Part shown: positions 1 through 9,206 of the stretch, in pieces
Numbering within the stretch: the first letter of the stretch is position 1
How the letters are laid out: each line of letters begins with the position of its first letter
Assembly (NCBI GenBank): GCA_965263485.1
Contig: CBDHHO010000003.1
Span: 28,764 to 92,763 of the forward strand
Reading direction: 5' to 3'
DNA length: 64,000 nt
From: Haliotispira sp965263485
GTDB lineage: Bacteria; Spirochaetota; Spirochaetia; SP-2023
Position numbers and translations under genes: made by a program
Notes under the pieces: model-generated
Told to the model about the DNA's origin: nothing
Seen by the model: the letters and a program-made list of their open reading frames with translations, nothing else
Databases searched by the model: none

Positions 1-78
1 AATAATATTGATCCTCATTTTGAATCCACAGAAGACTATCTGAAAACCGTTTTTTATCGAAAAAAGATAACCGATTAG
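1..78 (+). CDS. C-terminal end of an unidentified protein (partial)
   Basis: The reading frame is open from the first base and ends at a TAG after 26 codons, in a tail ending KKITD. It is cut by the window edge, so only the last residues are visible and the family cannot be named. It lies directly upstream of small remnants of mobile or restriction-modification origin and probably belongs to the same decayed island. Confidence 0.4.
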   Translation, partial: NNIDPHFESTEDYLKTVFYRKKITD

Positions 79-81
79 TTT

Positions 82-198
82 ATGGGAGATTTAAAGCCAT
101 GGGCAGTGGGCCCCTTCGAAATGCTCTATCATGCAGAGACGCATTTCCTTAAAGGTGAAGATTTCGACCGAAGGATTGTTGTCTTTGCAGGAGCCTGA
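82..198 (+). pseudogene. Truncated small conserved protein in R-M island
   Basis: The ATG begins 3 nt after the preceding stop and gives 38 residues, beginning MGDLKPWAVGPFEML and containing HAETHF and EDFDRRI. From memory this resembles the first part of a longer conserved protein found beside restriction-modification genes, in which a DFDRR motif is followed by a much longer body. Here the frame stops soon after the motif, so it looks like a truncated copy. No function is assigned. Confidence 0.35.
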
Positions 199-222
199 TG
201 AAGAAAATACGGAGGACTCCTG

Positions 223-417
223 ATGGGCAATATGCGAGACGAAGCCGATGTGACTCAACTCGTTTGTCTATCCAATCTTGAAAACCTCAACGCTCTTTTT
301 ATTGCCGAAGGTTTGTCGCAACAGGAACGCTTGGAACGGCTAAACAAGATTGCTATTCATCAGATGACACTACTTGCCGGTGATGAACGGATGAAACTAT
401 CGGGAGGGGGGAAATGA
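223..417 (+). CDS. Small protein resembling the C-terminal tail of KilA-N/RhuM proteins
   Basis: It encodes 64 residues preceded by a GGAGG-type ribosome-binding site. The stretch containing LENLNALFI, QQERLERLN and IAIHQM matches, as I remember it, the tail of KilA-N or RhuM-type proteins found in phages and near R-M systems. There is no N-terminal DNA-binding domain, so it is probably a remnant or a detached domain. Position supports membership of the R-M island. Confidence 0.35.
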   Translation: MGNMRDEADVTQLVCLSNLENLNALFIAEGLSQQERLERLNKIAIHQMTLLAGDERMKLSGGGK

Positions 418-537
418 AGAAAACTTATCCGCAGATTACACAGATGAACGCAGATTCTAAACCCGTCGAATTCGACCAGTTTGGAACCTTTCACCCTTCA
501 CAGTTCACCCTTCAAAATTCAAAGGAGGTGCTGGGCT

Positions 538-1063
538 ATGGAGAATAATTGGTCGCCAGTCAAACTTAGTGAAGTTGCATTTGTTCAATCCGGATTTGCA
601 TTCAAGAGCAAGGACATGGGGAAAATAGGTGCTCCAATCATTAAAATTAAAAACATCAATCCACCTAACGTTGACGTTTTTGATGTTCAACGAGTGCCAT
701 ATCAGATTATTAAAGCAAACAATCGTGTTTCACGTTTTGAACTATCAAAAGGCGACATCTTGATTGCTATGACAGGAGCAACACTTGGAAAAGTAGGGAG
801 AATGCCACAGACCCAAGAAATCTGCTATCTAAATCATCGTGTTGGAAAAGTTTACCTCAACGACAAGAATCGATGTGACTACAATTTTTTGTATTACGTT
901 CTTTCTCAGGAAAAGAATGTAATACAAATGTTCGGGGTTGCTGATGGCAGTGCGCAGGCAAATATTAGTGAAACTCAGAAGAACTCTACGACAGCAGTTT
1001 GAGACATCTAAAGCTCTTCAAGACCAGATCGAAACTCAATTGGGGCAAGTCGATGCTGATTGA
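538..1063 (+). pseudogene. hsdS: Type I restriction specificity subunit HsdS, first half, frameshifted
   Basis: HsdS is the DNA-recognition subunit of type I restriction-modification complexes. The ATG at 538 follows a strong AAAGGAGG site and opens a target-recognition domain (SEVAFVQSGFAF, DILIAMTGATLGKVG, YLNHRVGKV, then SAQANISETQ). That frame stops at 1002. The expected coiled-coil spacer (LRQQFETSKALQDQI) continues in the +1 frame from about 985 to a TGA at 1063, so a frameshift near 975-985 splits the gene. With only one recognition domain plus one spacer it is half the usual HsdS length. It is probably not functional. Confidence 0.7.
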
Positions 1064-1822
1064 ACTCAAGAGTGTGTTGGATTGTGTGATTGACAATAGA
1101 GGGAAGTCTCCACCAACAACGGAAACTGGAACACCTTTTGAGCTTCTGGAAGTTAACAGCCTCAAAGGCTCCGACAGAAACCCAAATTATGGGGCTGTTC
1201 GGAAGTATCTGACCAGAGAAACCTATGATACATGGTTTCGTGCCGGGCACCCGAGGCGCGACGACATTCTGATCTCTACTGTTGGCTCGATTGGCGAACT
1301 AGCTATTTTGGACGACGACCGGGATCAATCGCTCAGAATGTCATTGCGATGCGCCCCGACCCAAAACTCGTAAACCCTGATTTCTTGTTTTATCTTCTGT
1401 CGTCAGCGATAATCAAAAACCAGCTTGTTTCTCTAAACATCAGCTCAGTGCAACCAAGCATCAAAGTCCCTCATTTGATGGCAGTTGAATTCGACTTGCC
1501 TAATTTACATGACCAACAGCACATAGGTAAAATTCTAAAGGTACTAGACCAGAAAATCGAACTGAACCGGCGGATGAATGAAACGCTGGAAGAAATGGCG
1601 CGGGCGCTGTTCCGGGATTGGTTTGTCGATTTCGGCCCCACCCGCCGCCAGGCGGACGGCGCAACCGACCCCGCCGCCATCGTGGACACAAAAGCGATAG
1701 AGAAGATCGGGAATAACGAAAAAGCCCAGATCATAAATTATTTAAAAATTACAGGCCTGCGAGTAGGCCTGCTACTGAACTTTAAACACGCCAAACTGGA
1801 ATGGGAGCGAATTGTACTATGA
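1053..1822 (+). pseudogene. hsdS: Second HsdS specificity gene or half, frameshifted
   Basis: A second specificity segment begins at the ATG at 1053, overlapping the end of the first. It shows an HsdS recognition domain (RRDDILISTVGSIGELAIL) that runs out of frame near 1318-1325. It resumes one frame over as GSIAQNVIAMRPDPKLV and continues through PDFLFYLLSS to the conserved distal spacer (QKIELNRRMNETLEEMARAL, then FRDWFVDFGP). The last residues after about 1690 look unrelated. No hsdM is in the window, and the nearby hsdR is a remnant, so this type I locus appears dead. Confidence 0.7.
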
Positions 1823-1877
1823 AAAATATTAGTGAAAATTCGTGTTCATTCGTGGTTACAAATAGAGAGGTTTAATC

Positions 1878-3818
1878 ATGGAAAAAATGGATGGTAAAAC
1901 AATGGACATCGTAGCCGAAAACGTTGGCAAGCTGAAGGTGCTGTTTCCGGAAGCCTTCACCGAAGGCAAGGTGGACTTCTACGCCCTGAAGGAAGTGCTC
2001 GGCACGTTTGTGGACGACCGCGATGAACGCTACAGCTTTGCATGGAACGGCAAGAGCAACGCCCGGATGCTCGCCCAAACACCCAGCACCGGCACGCTGC
2101 GCCCCTGCAAGAAAGAGTCGGTAGATTGGGACACCACGCAGAACATTTTCATTGAAGGCGACAACCTTGAGGTGCTCAAGCTCCTGCAGAAGAGCTATCA
2201 CAAAAAAGTAAAGATGATCTATATCGATCCACCTTACAACACGGGCAAAGATTTTGTGTATAAGGATAATTTCACGGACAGCATACAGAATTACAAGGAG
2301 ATTACCGGACAGGTAGACGGCAATGGCCGTAACCTCTCAAACAATCCCGAAACCAGTGGGCGCTATCATACCGACTGGTTGAATATGATGTATCCACGTT
2401 TGAAGCTTGCCCGAAACCTGCTGAAGGATGATGGGGTTATTTTTATAAGTATTGATGATAATGAAGTGGCAAATCTCCGAAAAATGTGTGACGAGATTTT
2501 TGGGGAAGAGAATTTTATTGCGGAATTGATTTGGAAAAAAAGAAGCACCCCACCAAATGATAGGGTGATTGCCGCTCAGCATGAATACATTCTATGTTTT
2601 GTTAAAAATAGCAATCAATCAGGTTTAAACCTTCGCCCTCGGACAGAAAAACAAATCGATAGATACAAGAATCCAGATAGTCACCCCAAAGGGCCTTGGA
2701 CGGCAGGTGATTTAATGGCCAATGTTAAAGGTGGAAGATATGTAGACTCCTTGTATTTCCCAATAATTAATCCACGAACAGGGAAAGAACATTATCCTTC
2801 GTCAAATGGAAATTGGCGGTTCAATAAAGAACGAATAGAGCAACTTATAAAAAATAATGAGATTTACTTTGGAGAAGATGACAATGGCCGCCCCAAACTA
2901 AAACGTTTCCTTTGTGATGTCAAAGAAGGCATAACTTGGACTACGCTTTGGGATTTTGTTCCTTTTAATACCGCTGGCTCATCTGAAATGACAAATATTT
3001 TTGGAAAATTAACAACCTTCGAAAATCCAAAACCTACAGAGCTAATATTTGAAACTCTTCGTGCAGGAAGTGATAAAGATTCAATTATTCTCGATTTTTT
3101 TGCAGGTTCAGCAACCACGGCGCATGCTGTCATGCAACTAAATACAACGGATCAAGGAACTCGGAAATGTATAACAGTTCAACTCCCAGAAACATGTGAC
3201 GAAAAATCTGAAGCCAACAAAGCAGGCTACAAAACCATCGCGGAAATAAGCAAAGAACGCATCCGCCGGGCTGCCGCCAAAATCAAAGAAAACCACGAAT
3301 CAACACGAATAGACACCAATACAAAAAAAGATGATTTGTTCCAAGATAAGAATGATAATTCGTGTAAATTAGTGTCCATTAGTGGTTCCAAACTCCCCGA
3401 CCTTGGCTTCAAGGTATTCAAACTCGACTCCACCAATATCAAACCATGGGAAGTTGACTTTGAAATGACGGAGCGCACCCTCGAAGACTTTATTTCCAAC
3501 ATCAAAACCGACCGAAGTGAAGAAGATGTCCTTTACGAGATCCTGCTTAAATATGGCCTCGACCTGACCCTGCCTATCACAGAACACAGCATTGCTGGAC
3601 AAAAGGTGTTCGACATCGGCATGGGAGCACTCATTATCTGTCTTTCAGATGCCATCTCTCTCGAAGTGGTTGAAGGCATTGCCAAGCTAAAGGATGAGCT
3701 CAATCCGGAAATCATGCGCGTGGTATTTAAGGACTCTGGGTTCAAAGATGACGTGGTCAAAACCAATGCGGTTCAGATTCTCAAACAGGCTGGCATTGTC
3801 GATGTTAAATCAATTTAG
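1878..3818 (+). CDS. Type III-like site-specific DNA adenine methyltransferase (Mod)
   Basis: The 646-residue protein is an N6-adenine methyltransferase of the beta arrangement. The catalytic DPPY motif (residues 117-120, in YIDPPYNTGKDF) precedes the S-adenosylmethionine-binding motif FFAGSATT (near 407-414). Such Mod subunits recognise the target and methylate one strand. The region between the motifs (about 170-390) would carry the recognition domain. Length fits type III Mod proteins. The gene starts at ATG 1878 after a GAGAGG site. No Res helicase-nuclease follows: the next genes are remnants of other families, so the methyltransferase may be an orphan. It is the only R-M gene here that appears intact. 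Confidence 0.85.
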   Translation: MEKMDGKTMDIVAENVGKLKVLFPEAFTEGKVDFYALKEVLGTFVDDRDERYSFAWNGKSNARMLAQTPSTGTLRPCKKESVDWDTTQNIFIEGDNLEVLKLLQKSYHKKVKMIYIDPPYNTGKDFVYKDNFTDSIQNYKEITGQVDGNGRNLSNNPETSGRYHTDWLNMMYPRLKLARNLLKDDGVIFISIDDNEVANLRKMCDEIFGEENFIAELIWKKRSTPPNDRVIAAQHEYILCFVKNSNQSGLNLRPRTEKQIDRYKNPDSHPKGPWTAGDLMANVKGGRYVDSLYFPIINPRTGKEHYPSSNGNWRFNKERIEQLIKNNEIYFGEDDNGRPKLKRFLCDVKEGITWTTLWDFVPFNTAGSSEMTNIFGKLTTFENPKPTELIFETLRAGSDKDSIILDFFAGSATTAHAVMQLNTTDQGTRKCITVQLPETCDEKSEANKAGYKTIAEISKERIRRAAAKIKENHESTRIDTNTKKDDLFQDKNDNSCKLVSISGSKLPDLGFKVFKLDSTNIKPWEVDFEMTERTLEDFISNIKTDRSEEDVLYEILLKYGLDLTLPITEHSIAGQKVFDIGMGALIICLSDAISLEVVEGIAKLKDELNPEIMRVVFKDSGFKDDVVKTNAVQILKQAGIVDVKSI

Positions 3819-3833
3819 AATGGAGAATTGAAA

Positions 3834-3938
3834 ATGGATAATTATATCAGTTCTCCAAAGCGAGAAAATATCGTCAAGGACAAGTCGTTTGCATTTGCCC
3901 TTCGGCCGGAGCTTTCGAAAGACTGCACTGCCAGCTGA
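3834..3938 (+). pseudogene. N-terminal fragment resembling a four-helix bundle (23S rRNA-IVP type) protein
   Basis: Thirty-four residues (MDNYISSPKRENIVKDKSFA, then FALR) look like the start of the small four-helix bundle proteins often found near R-M and mobile genes. The match fails after FALR and the frame stops. The following DNA belongs to an HsdR remnant in another frame, which marks a recombination junction near 3905-3930. The assignment is from memory of the family. Confidence 0.4.
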
Positions 3939-5316
3939 CGTAAACACACCCGCCGTCTTTGGTGAGTATGTCGATATTTACGACATCAGCCGCGCGGTCG
4001 AAGACAAGGCTACCGTCCCGATCTATTACGAAAGTCGCCTTGCGCGTGTGGAGCTAGAGCAAGACAAGCTGCCGGAAATCGATGCTGCCGTGGATGCACT
4101 CTTCGATGACGAAACGCTCTCGGAGCAGGAGAAGGCCAAGTCGAGCTGGAGCAGCGTCGAGCGTCTGGTGGGTGCGCCCCCAAGGCTGGAAAAGGTCGCA
4201 GAGGACATCGTCACCCATTTTGAAGACCGCGTGGAGGCGATGGCCGGCAAGGGAATGATTGTCTGTATGAGTAGGGCAATCTGTGTTGGTCTTTACAATA
4301 GGATCACCGCGTTGCGGCCAGACTGGCACTCAGAGGATGATAAGGCAGGTGCGGTAAAAGTGGTCATGACTGGGTCAGCGACTGACCCGCTGGATTGGCA
4401 ACAACATACCGGCAGCAAGATGCGCCGTGACCTCTTGGCCAGGCGGGCGCGTGATCCCGATGACCCGCTCAAGCTCGTGGTCGTGAGGGACATGTGGCTG
4501 ACCGGCTTTGACGCGCCCAGCATGCACACGATGTACATCGACAAACCCATGCGTGGCCATGGCTTGATGCAGGCGATTGCGCGCGTGAACCGGGTCTTCA
4601 AGGACAAGCCGGGTGGGTTGGTTGTCGATTACATCGGTATCGGCCAGAACCCATATCGACCAGAGACTGTAATTTGTTCTGGTCAAGGAAGAGGTGGGCT
4701 TCTTCTCTCAGACGCCATCGCCGATGCCAGCATCATCGACGTGTTGGCTGCAGCAGGCATGAAGACGCCCGAAATCTCGGTGCTGTCCGAAGAGTTTTTG
4801 TCCGAGATACAGAATATGGAACACAAGAACCTGGCGCTGGAAGCCCTCAAGAAGCTGCTGGCGGGCGAGATCAAGGCACGGGGGCAACGGAACGTGGTGG
4901 AGGCCAAGGCCTTCTCAGAGCGCCTTGAGGCTGCTGTGGCGCGCTACCATGCCAATGCCATCACAAGCCTTGAGATGATCCAAGAACTGATCGACATGGC
5001 CAAGGACTTGAAAGCCTCGGTTCAGCGTGGCGATGACCTTGGCCTGGGCGAAGAAGAACTCGCTTTCTACGATGCACTGGCGCAGAACCAAAGCACCGTT
5101 GAAATGATGGGCAACGAAGAGCTGCGCAAAATTGCGCATGTGCTGGTGGAGCAGCTCCAACAAAACGTCACCGTTGATTGGCACCTCAAGGAAAGCGCGC
5201 GTGCGAAATTGCGCGTCTTGGTACGTCGCATCCTGAAGAAGTATGGTTACCCGCCAGACCTTGCACCAGTCGCTATCAACACCGTGCTAAGTCAGGCTGA
5301 AACTTTGTTGAGATGA
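3889..5316 (+). pseudogene. hsdR: Type I restriction enzyme HsdR, C-terminal remnant with internal deletion
   Basis: HsdR is the motor and nuclease subunit of type I systems, usually about 1000 residues. Only 475 codons remain. Recognisable homology starts near residue 17 (NTPAVFGEYVDIYDISRAVE) and includes helicase motifs V and VI (LTGFDAPSMHTMYIDKPM, QAIARVNRVF). The nuclease domain, Walker A and DEAH motifs are absent. After VVDYIGIG the expected helical segment is replaced by an unrelated stretch (about residues 252-279) before the C-terminal helical domain resumes at SIIDVLAAAGM. No proper start is visible. This cannot cut DNA and is a decayed remnant. Confidence 0.8.
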
Positions 5317-5484
5317 CAGGCTTGATTGCATTGCTACACAAAGCTACTATAATAACCGCACATCGCAGGTTTTTAATGCGTTGAAATTAAACGTTTTTTG
5401 AGAAAGCTGGACAGCTCCCATCACCCGCTTCAGGAGCCGCAACTTTTTGCAGGGGCACACCGGTTGTTGACCAGTTGCAGGTGC

Positions 5485-5790
5485 TCAATCTTCCAGCGTC
5501 AGCCGGTCGCCGCGCTTTTGGTAGGCTGTCAATGATTCGAGAAATTGCTGGCCGAGTAGGCTTTGATCAAGTTTGCCGCGCCGGGCGACCATGACGGGAA
5601 CATTGCGGCGCTGGATATGGCCAAGCCGGAGTGTGTGCAGGCGGGTGCGGGCGGAACGACCGGTGCCATTGGCTTCGAAGTGGCCATTGGGTGCGCGGTA
5701 TGGTATTCCGGAGCTGATACTGCCTTTGAAGATGGCCTTCGGTACACCTTGAATTTCTGCCCTTCGTTCCTCAAGGGTTCCTCAAAGCGA
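5485..5790 (-). pseudogene. Remnant of a retropepsin-like (clan AA) aspartic protease, C-terminal part
   Basis: On the minus strand a frame open from about 5790 to a TGA at 5487-5485 reads PNGHFEANGT, then ARTRLHTLRLG, then KLDQSLLGQQFLESL and ends GDRLTLED. This matches my memory of the C-terminal half of TIGR02281-type retropepsin-like proteases, whose signature near the end is LLGMSFL-like. The part that would hold the catalytic DTGA motif and any start codon is missing, and the frame is closed by TGA upstream. The family is common in alphaproteobacteria, in line with the next operon. Confidence 0.5.
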
Positions 5791-5930
5791 AATTCTGCGG
5801 CACTCAGGCAGCGTAGTTGTAGAGGGGGCACGCAAAATGAAAAAGACGGTGAAATTTTCAAAATTCTACTGGACTTTGGGTGTCATTCATGTTATAATCG
5901 TGACACCAAATCAGTGAGGCATTTGAATCA

Positions 5931-6056
5931 AGGGCACCTCTAAAAATGGTATCGCGGTTTGATGGCTCCAATGCGAGCTGGCGCAGCATTGGAGAAATGG
6001 GGAGGGCCGTGCGCAGCCAGGCCCGACCTTCCTCTCTGCGAGCTGGCGCAGCATTA
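5931..6056 (+). repeat. Miniature repeat, left end plus about 1.5 copies of the 66-bp unit
   Basis: It starts with AGGGCACCTCTAAAAATGG, the terminus shared by the dispersed repeat family of this window, and continues into the GCGAGCTGGCGCAGCAT unit found at 23552 and 31670. No right terminus is present: the sequence breaks off inside a second unit and joins a FecCD permease fragment. It therefore sits on a rearrangement junction. Confidence 0.75.
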
Positions 6057-6230
6057 CAGGCATAATGCGCAACATTTTGGCGGATCCGCACATTCTGGGC
6101 GTCAATTCCGGTGCCTCCTCGGGTGCGGCCTTCGCCATCCTGGTATTTGGTGGTTCGAGTGGCGGGCTGTTCGTACTCTCGGGCTTTTCCTTTCTCGGAG
6201 CGTTGCTGAACCTGAAGAAGATGCCTGAAC
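6057..6230 (+). pseudogene. Fragment of a FecCD-type iron/siderophore ABC permease
   Basis: About 50 codons read IMRNILADPHILGVNSGASS, then GAAFAILVFGG and FSFLGALL. ADPxxLGVNxGAS is the hallmark of the FecCD/BtuC permease family. Both ends are missing: the left abuts the miniature repeat and the right runs into the leader of the next gene. It is a non-functional fragment, possibly from a metallophore uptake locus related to the operon downstream. Confidence 0.65.
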
Positions 6231-6282
6231 AGCCTTTATCTTCGCCTATTTATCCAAATCTGGAAGTCAAAGGAGGCAAACC

Positions 6283-7807
6283 ATGTCCATTTGGAAGCGG
6301 GTTGCTATTTCATCCGCACTGCTAATTTCAATGGCATCGCCAACTTTGGCCCAGGACGACGGCCTGTCGATTGCTGTCCCCTGGGGCCCCAGCGCCGAAG
6401 TGCCGGATCCAAGAGCCGGATATAACGGATGGTTGTCGAATCAAACCGGTGTTACCGAAACGCTGATGGGTATCGACCATGATCTCAATCTCTATCCAAG
6501 GGTGGCGGAAAAGATCGAACAGGCCGGGCCAACCACCTGGCGAGTGACTCTCAAAGAGGGTGTGAAGTTTCATGATGGCTCACCTGTGACTGCAGAATCA
6601 GTCGTCAAGGCAATCTCGGCCATTTCCCAGGAAGGAAACGCCGGGCACAACAAACGAGTTGCGAAACTGCTTGATCTCAAAGGTATGACTGCCGATGGCG
6701 ACAAGGTCATAGTTTTTGAGACCAATAGCCCCAACGCGGCCTTTCCATGGACGCTGTCTGAACCAGCGATTGCTGTACTCGGCTCCGCTTCAGAAAAATT
6801 CCCGATTAACGCGACCGGGCCATACATCTTCCGTGAAGCGGTCCCGAAGCAGCTGTATCGCGCAGAGGCAAACGCAGATTATCGTCTTGGAACACCGGGC
6901 CTGAAAGAGGTGCGTGTGGTTGTCTCCGGCAATCCGGCAACCGCCGCGCTCGCGTTTGAGGCAGGTGAAGTGGATATGGTAATCAACTATCCCGAAGCGG
7001 ATTTCAAACGCATTCAGCAAACCGGCGCCAAAGGTTATTCAGCACCAACAGCCCGGCTTTATTTCTATACGGTCAATGCCGCCAGCGGACCGTTGTCAAA
7101 TCCACTCATCCGCCGCGCCGTATCGCTGGCCATTGATCGACAGGGCATTGTTGATGCTGTTCTTTCCGGTGTGGGCGGCGTTCCCGCAGGAACAATCTAT
7201 CCTGAGGGCAAAGGATGGGCTGCGGACATTCCTGCAACTTATGATCCCGCCAAAGCCGAAGCATTGCTCGCAGAAGCCGGAGCCACCAAAGAAGGTCGCG
7301 CGTGGATGCTGGACAGCAAACCGTTGGAGATCGACATTGTCACTTATTCCTCCCGTGCCGCATTGCCGCCGACAGCAGAATTAACACAGGCATTTTTGCA
7401 AGCTATTGGCATCCAGGCGACTGTCCGGGTTGGTGAATATGGTGCAAGCAATGATGCCATTGTTGCCGGTGAGGCAGACCTGTTCCTGCAAGCATGGGTG
7501 ACATTGCCTCAGGGGGGACCCGGGCGGCGTACTGGAAACCCTGCTGAAATCGGATGGCGGTTCGAACTCCGGCAAATACAAAAATGCCGAGCTTGATCAA
7601 TTGCTGGGGAAAGGGCGTACAACATTTGACCAGAAACAGCGCAAAGCGATCTACGACAAAGTGCAGGAGATTATTGCCTCGGAAGCAGCTTTGATCCCGG
7701 TATTCCATGTCGCTCAAGTCAATGTGGCGAAAGAAGGATTGACCGGATATGCGGTGCATCCCGCAGAAAGCTACTGGATCACCCACGAGACTAGGTTTGG
7801 CAAATGA
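6283..7807 (+). pseudogene. Nickel/peptide-type ABC transporter substrate-binding protein, broken by one extra G
   Basis: Periplasmic solute-binding protein of the NikA/oligopeptide family (SBP_bac_5). It has a signal peptide (about residues 1-23, ending PTLAQ) and family segments WRVTLKEGVKFHDGSPVTAE, LIRRAVSLAIDR and DPAKAEALLAEAG. The ATG at 6283 follows AAAGGAGG. The frame is lost in a run of six Gs at 7511-7516. Removing one G restores an uninterrupted reading (GDPGGVLETLLKSDGG) that joins the second part, which ends THETRFGK at 7807. Translation stops at 7596 as it stands. The break may be a real mutation, homopolymer slippage or a sequencing error. It is the first gene of a six-gene operon. 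Confidence 0.8.
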
Positions 7808-8487
7808 CACTTTCTGTTTCCGGTTTGAGCGTTATGCGCTCGGGCCGGAAGATTCTTCAACCAACATCGCTGGATATCGAACCTGGACAGAGGGTCGGAC
7901 TCATCGGAGCCTCCGGCTCCGGCAAGTCAACGTTGGGCCATGCGTTAATCGATGACTTGCGCCTTCAGGGGCAAAGCGTTGCCCATGTTCCGCAGAGCCC
8001 TGATGAGGCGTTGGATCCCCTTCGAACCATGGCCTTCCACTGGCGCGAGGCAGAGCGCGCACTTGGTCTGAACAAAGACGAAAAGCGCCAAAATGCGCTG
8101 TTTCAGGCATTGCACCTGGCTGAAGGCGGCACGGGCAGGCGACCCTGGGGGTGGAGCCGCGGCATGCAGCAGCGTTTTGTGATTGCCATGGCATTGATAG
8201 GATTGCCCGACCTGCTTGTTCTGGACGAGCCTACATCCGCTCTCGACCCGATTGTTGCGGTCAAGACGATGAAACTGCTGGACGACTACCTTTCCAGCCG
8301 TTCAACGGCAATGCTTCTTATCACTCACGATCTGGGACTGGCATCGCGCCATGTTGATCGGTTATTGGTTATGCGTGAGGGCCGCATTGTGGAAGACGCA
8401 CCGACAGATCTCTTGCTAAAGTCACCTGCAACCGATGCAGCGCAGGCTCTTTCGGCAAACCGAAGCTGGTTGCGCATCGCATGCTGA
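7804..8487 (+). CDS. ABC transporter ATP-binding protein (OppD/NikD-like), short
   Basis: ATPase of a nickel/peptide-type importer, 227 residues. Walker A is GASGSGKST (about 37-45), the signature region is degenerate (WGWSRGMQQR) and Walker B is LLVLDEPTSALD, with the switch histidine in LLITHDLG. It is shorter than OppD/DppD proteins (about 320 residues), lacking their C-terminal extension, as in NikD/CntD proteins. The ATG overlaps the stop of the binding-protein gene by 4 nt and its own end overlaps the next ATPase by 7 nt, so translation is coupled. Confidence 0.85.
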   Translation: MTLSVSGLSVMRSGRKILQPTSLDIEPGQRVGLIGASGSGKSTLGHALIDDLRLQGQSVAHVPQSPDEALDPLRTMAFHWREAERALGLNKDEKRQNALFQALHLAEGGTGRRPWGWSRGMQQRFVIAMALIGLPDLLVLDEPTSALDPIVAVKTMKLLDDYLSSRSTAMLLITHDLGLASRHVDRLLVMREGRIVEDAPTDLLLKSPATDAAQALSANRSWLRIAC

Positions 8488-9206
8488 CGATTGACAATGT
8501 TTCGGTTCGCCGGGGAAAAGCTGCCACACTTCGAAACATTACTTTGTCGACCGAAGCGGGCCAGACACTTGCCGTTGTCGGGGAGAGCGGCGCGGGCAAG
8601 TCAACACTTATCGCCGCAATTCTGGGCCTCGTCAATTTGACCAGTGGTGGAATAACCTGGAACGGGGCACCTGTTCGCTCCTGCCGCCCTTCTCTGGTGA
8701 TGCAAGAACCCCGCGCTGCTTTCAATCCGGCAATTTCGTTGCAGCGATCGGTGATGGAGCCTTTGACGGGGCGCGGATTGAAGCTTTCCGCTGGCAGGTT
8801 GGAACGCTTGAGCGCTGAACTGGACTTGCCGCAAGAATTACTCGAACGGCGACCCGATGAAGTCTCTATCGGTCAGGCCCAGCGCGTCGGAATTTTGCGC
8901 GCCCTGATTGCCGAACCATCACTTGTTCTTTTTGACGAACCTTTATCCGCGCTCGATGCGGTGACGCAAAAACAAACGGCACGATTGATTTCTCAATTGC
9001 AGGCAGAAGAAGGTTTTGCGGCGATTCTGGTGACTCATGATTTGGGATACGCGGCGGCGTTTGGTGACCAGATTGCAGTGCTAAGAAACGGCCGCCTTGA
9101 AGAAGTGGCGTCAACGCAGGATTTCATCCAGTCACCGAAGACCGAATATGGCCAAAGCCTGTGTGACGCGGCTTTTGCGCTCGGTTCGCTGGAGCGCGAT
9201 GCCTGA
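8481..9206 (+). CDS. ABC transporter ATP-binding protein (OppF/NikE-like)
   Basis: Second ATPase of the heterodimer, 241 residues. Walker A is GESGAGKST (about 34-42), the signature region is DEVSIGQAQRVGILRAL and Walker B is LVLFDEPLSALD, followed by LVTHDLG. The canonical LSGGQ is replaced by VSIGQ, a common variant in this family. It overlaps the upstream ATPase by 7 nt and the downstream permease by 1 nt. The pair of ATPases with two permeases and a NikA-type binding protein gives a complete importer apart from the frameshifted binding protein. Confidence 0.85.
   Translation: MLTIDNVSVRRGKAATLRNITLSTEAGQTLAVVGESGAGKSTLIAAILGLVNLTSGGITWNGAPVRSCRPSLVMQEPRAAFNPAISLQRSVMEPLTGRGLKLSAGRLERLSAELDLPQELLERRPDEVSIGQAQRVGILRALIAEPSLVLFDEPLSALDAVTQKQTARLISQLQAEEGFAAILVTHDLGYAAAFGDQIAVLRNGRLEEVASTQDFIQSPKTEYGQSLCDAAFALGSLERDA

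Noticed and set aside
5563..5943. A 126-codon plus-strand frame in the gap after the HsdR remnant
   Set aside because: The coherent signal here is the minus-strand protease remnant; the plus frame is its shadow and runs into the repeat element.
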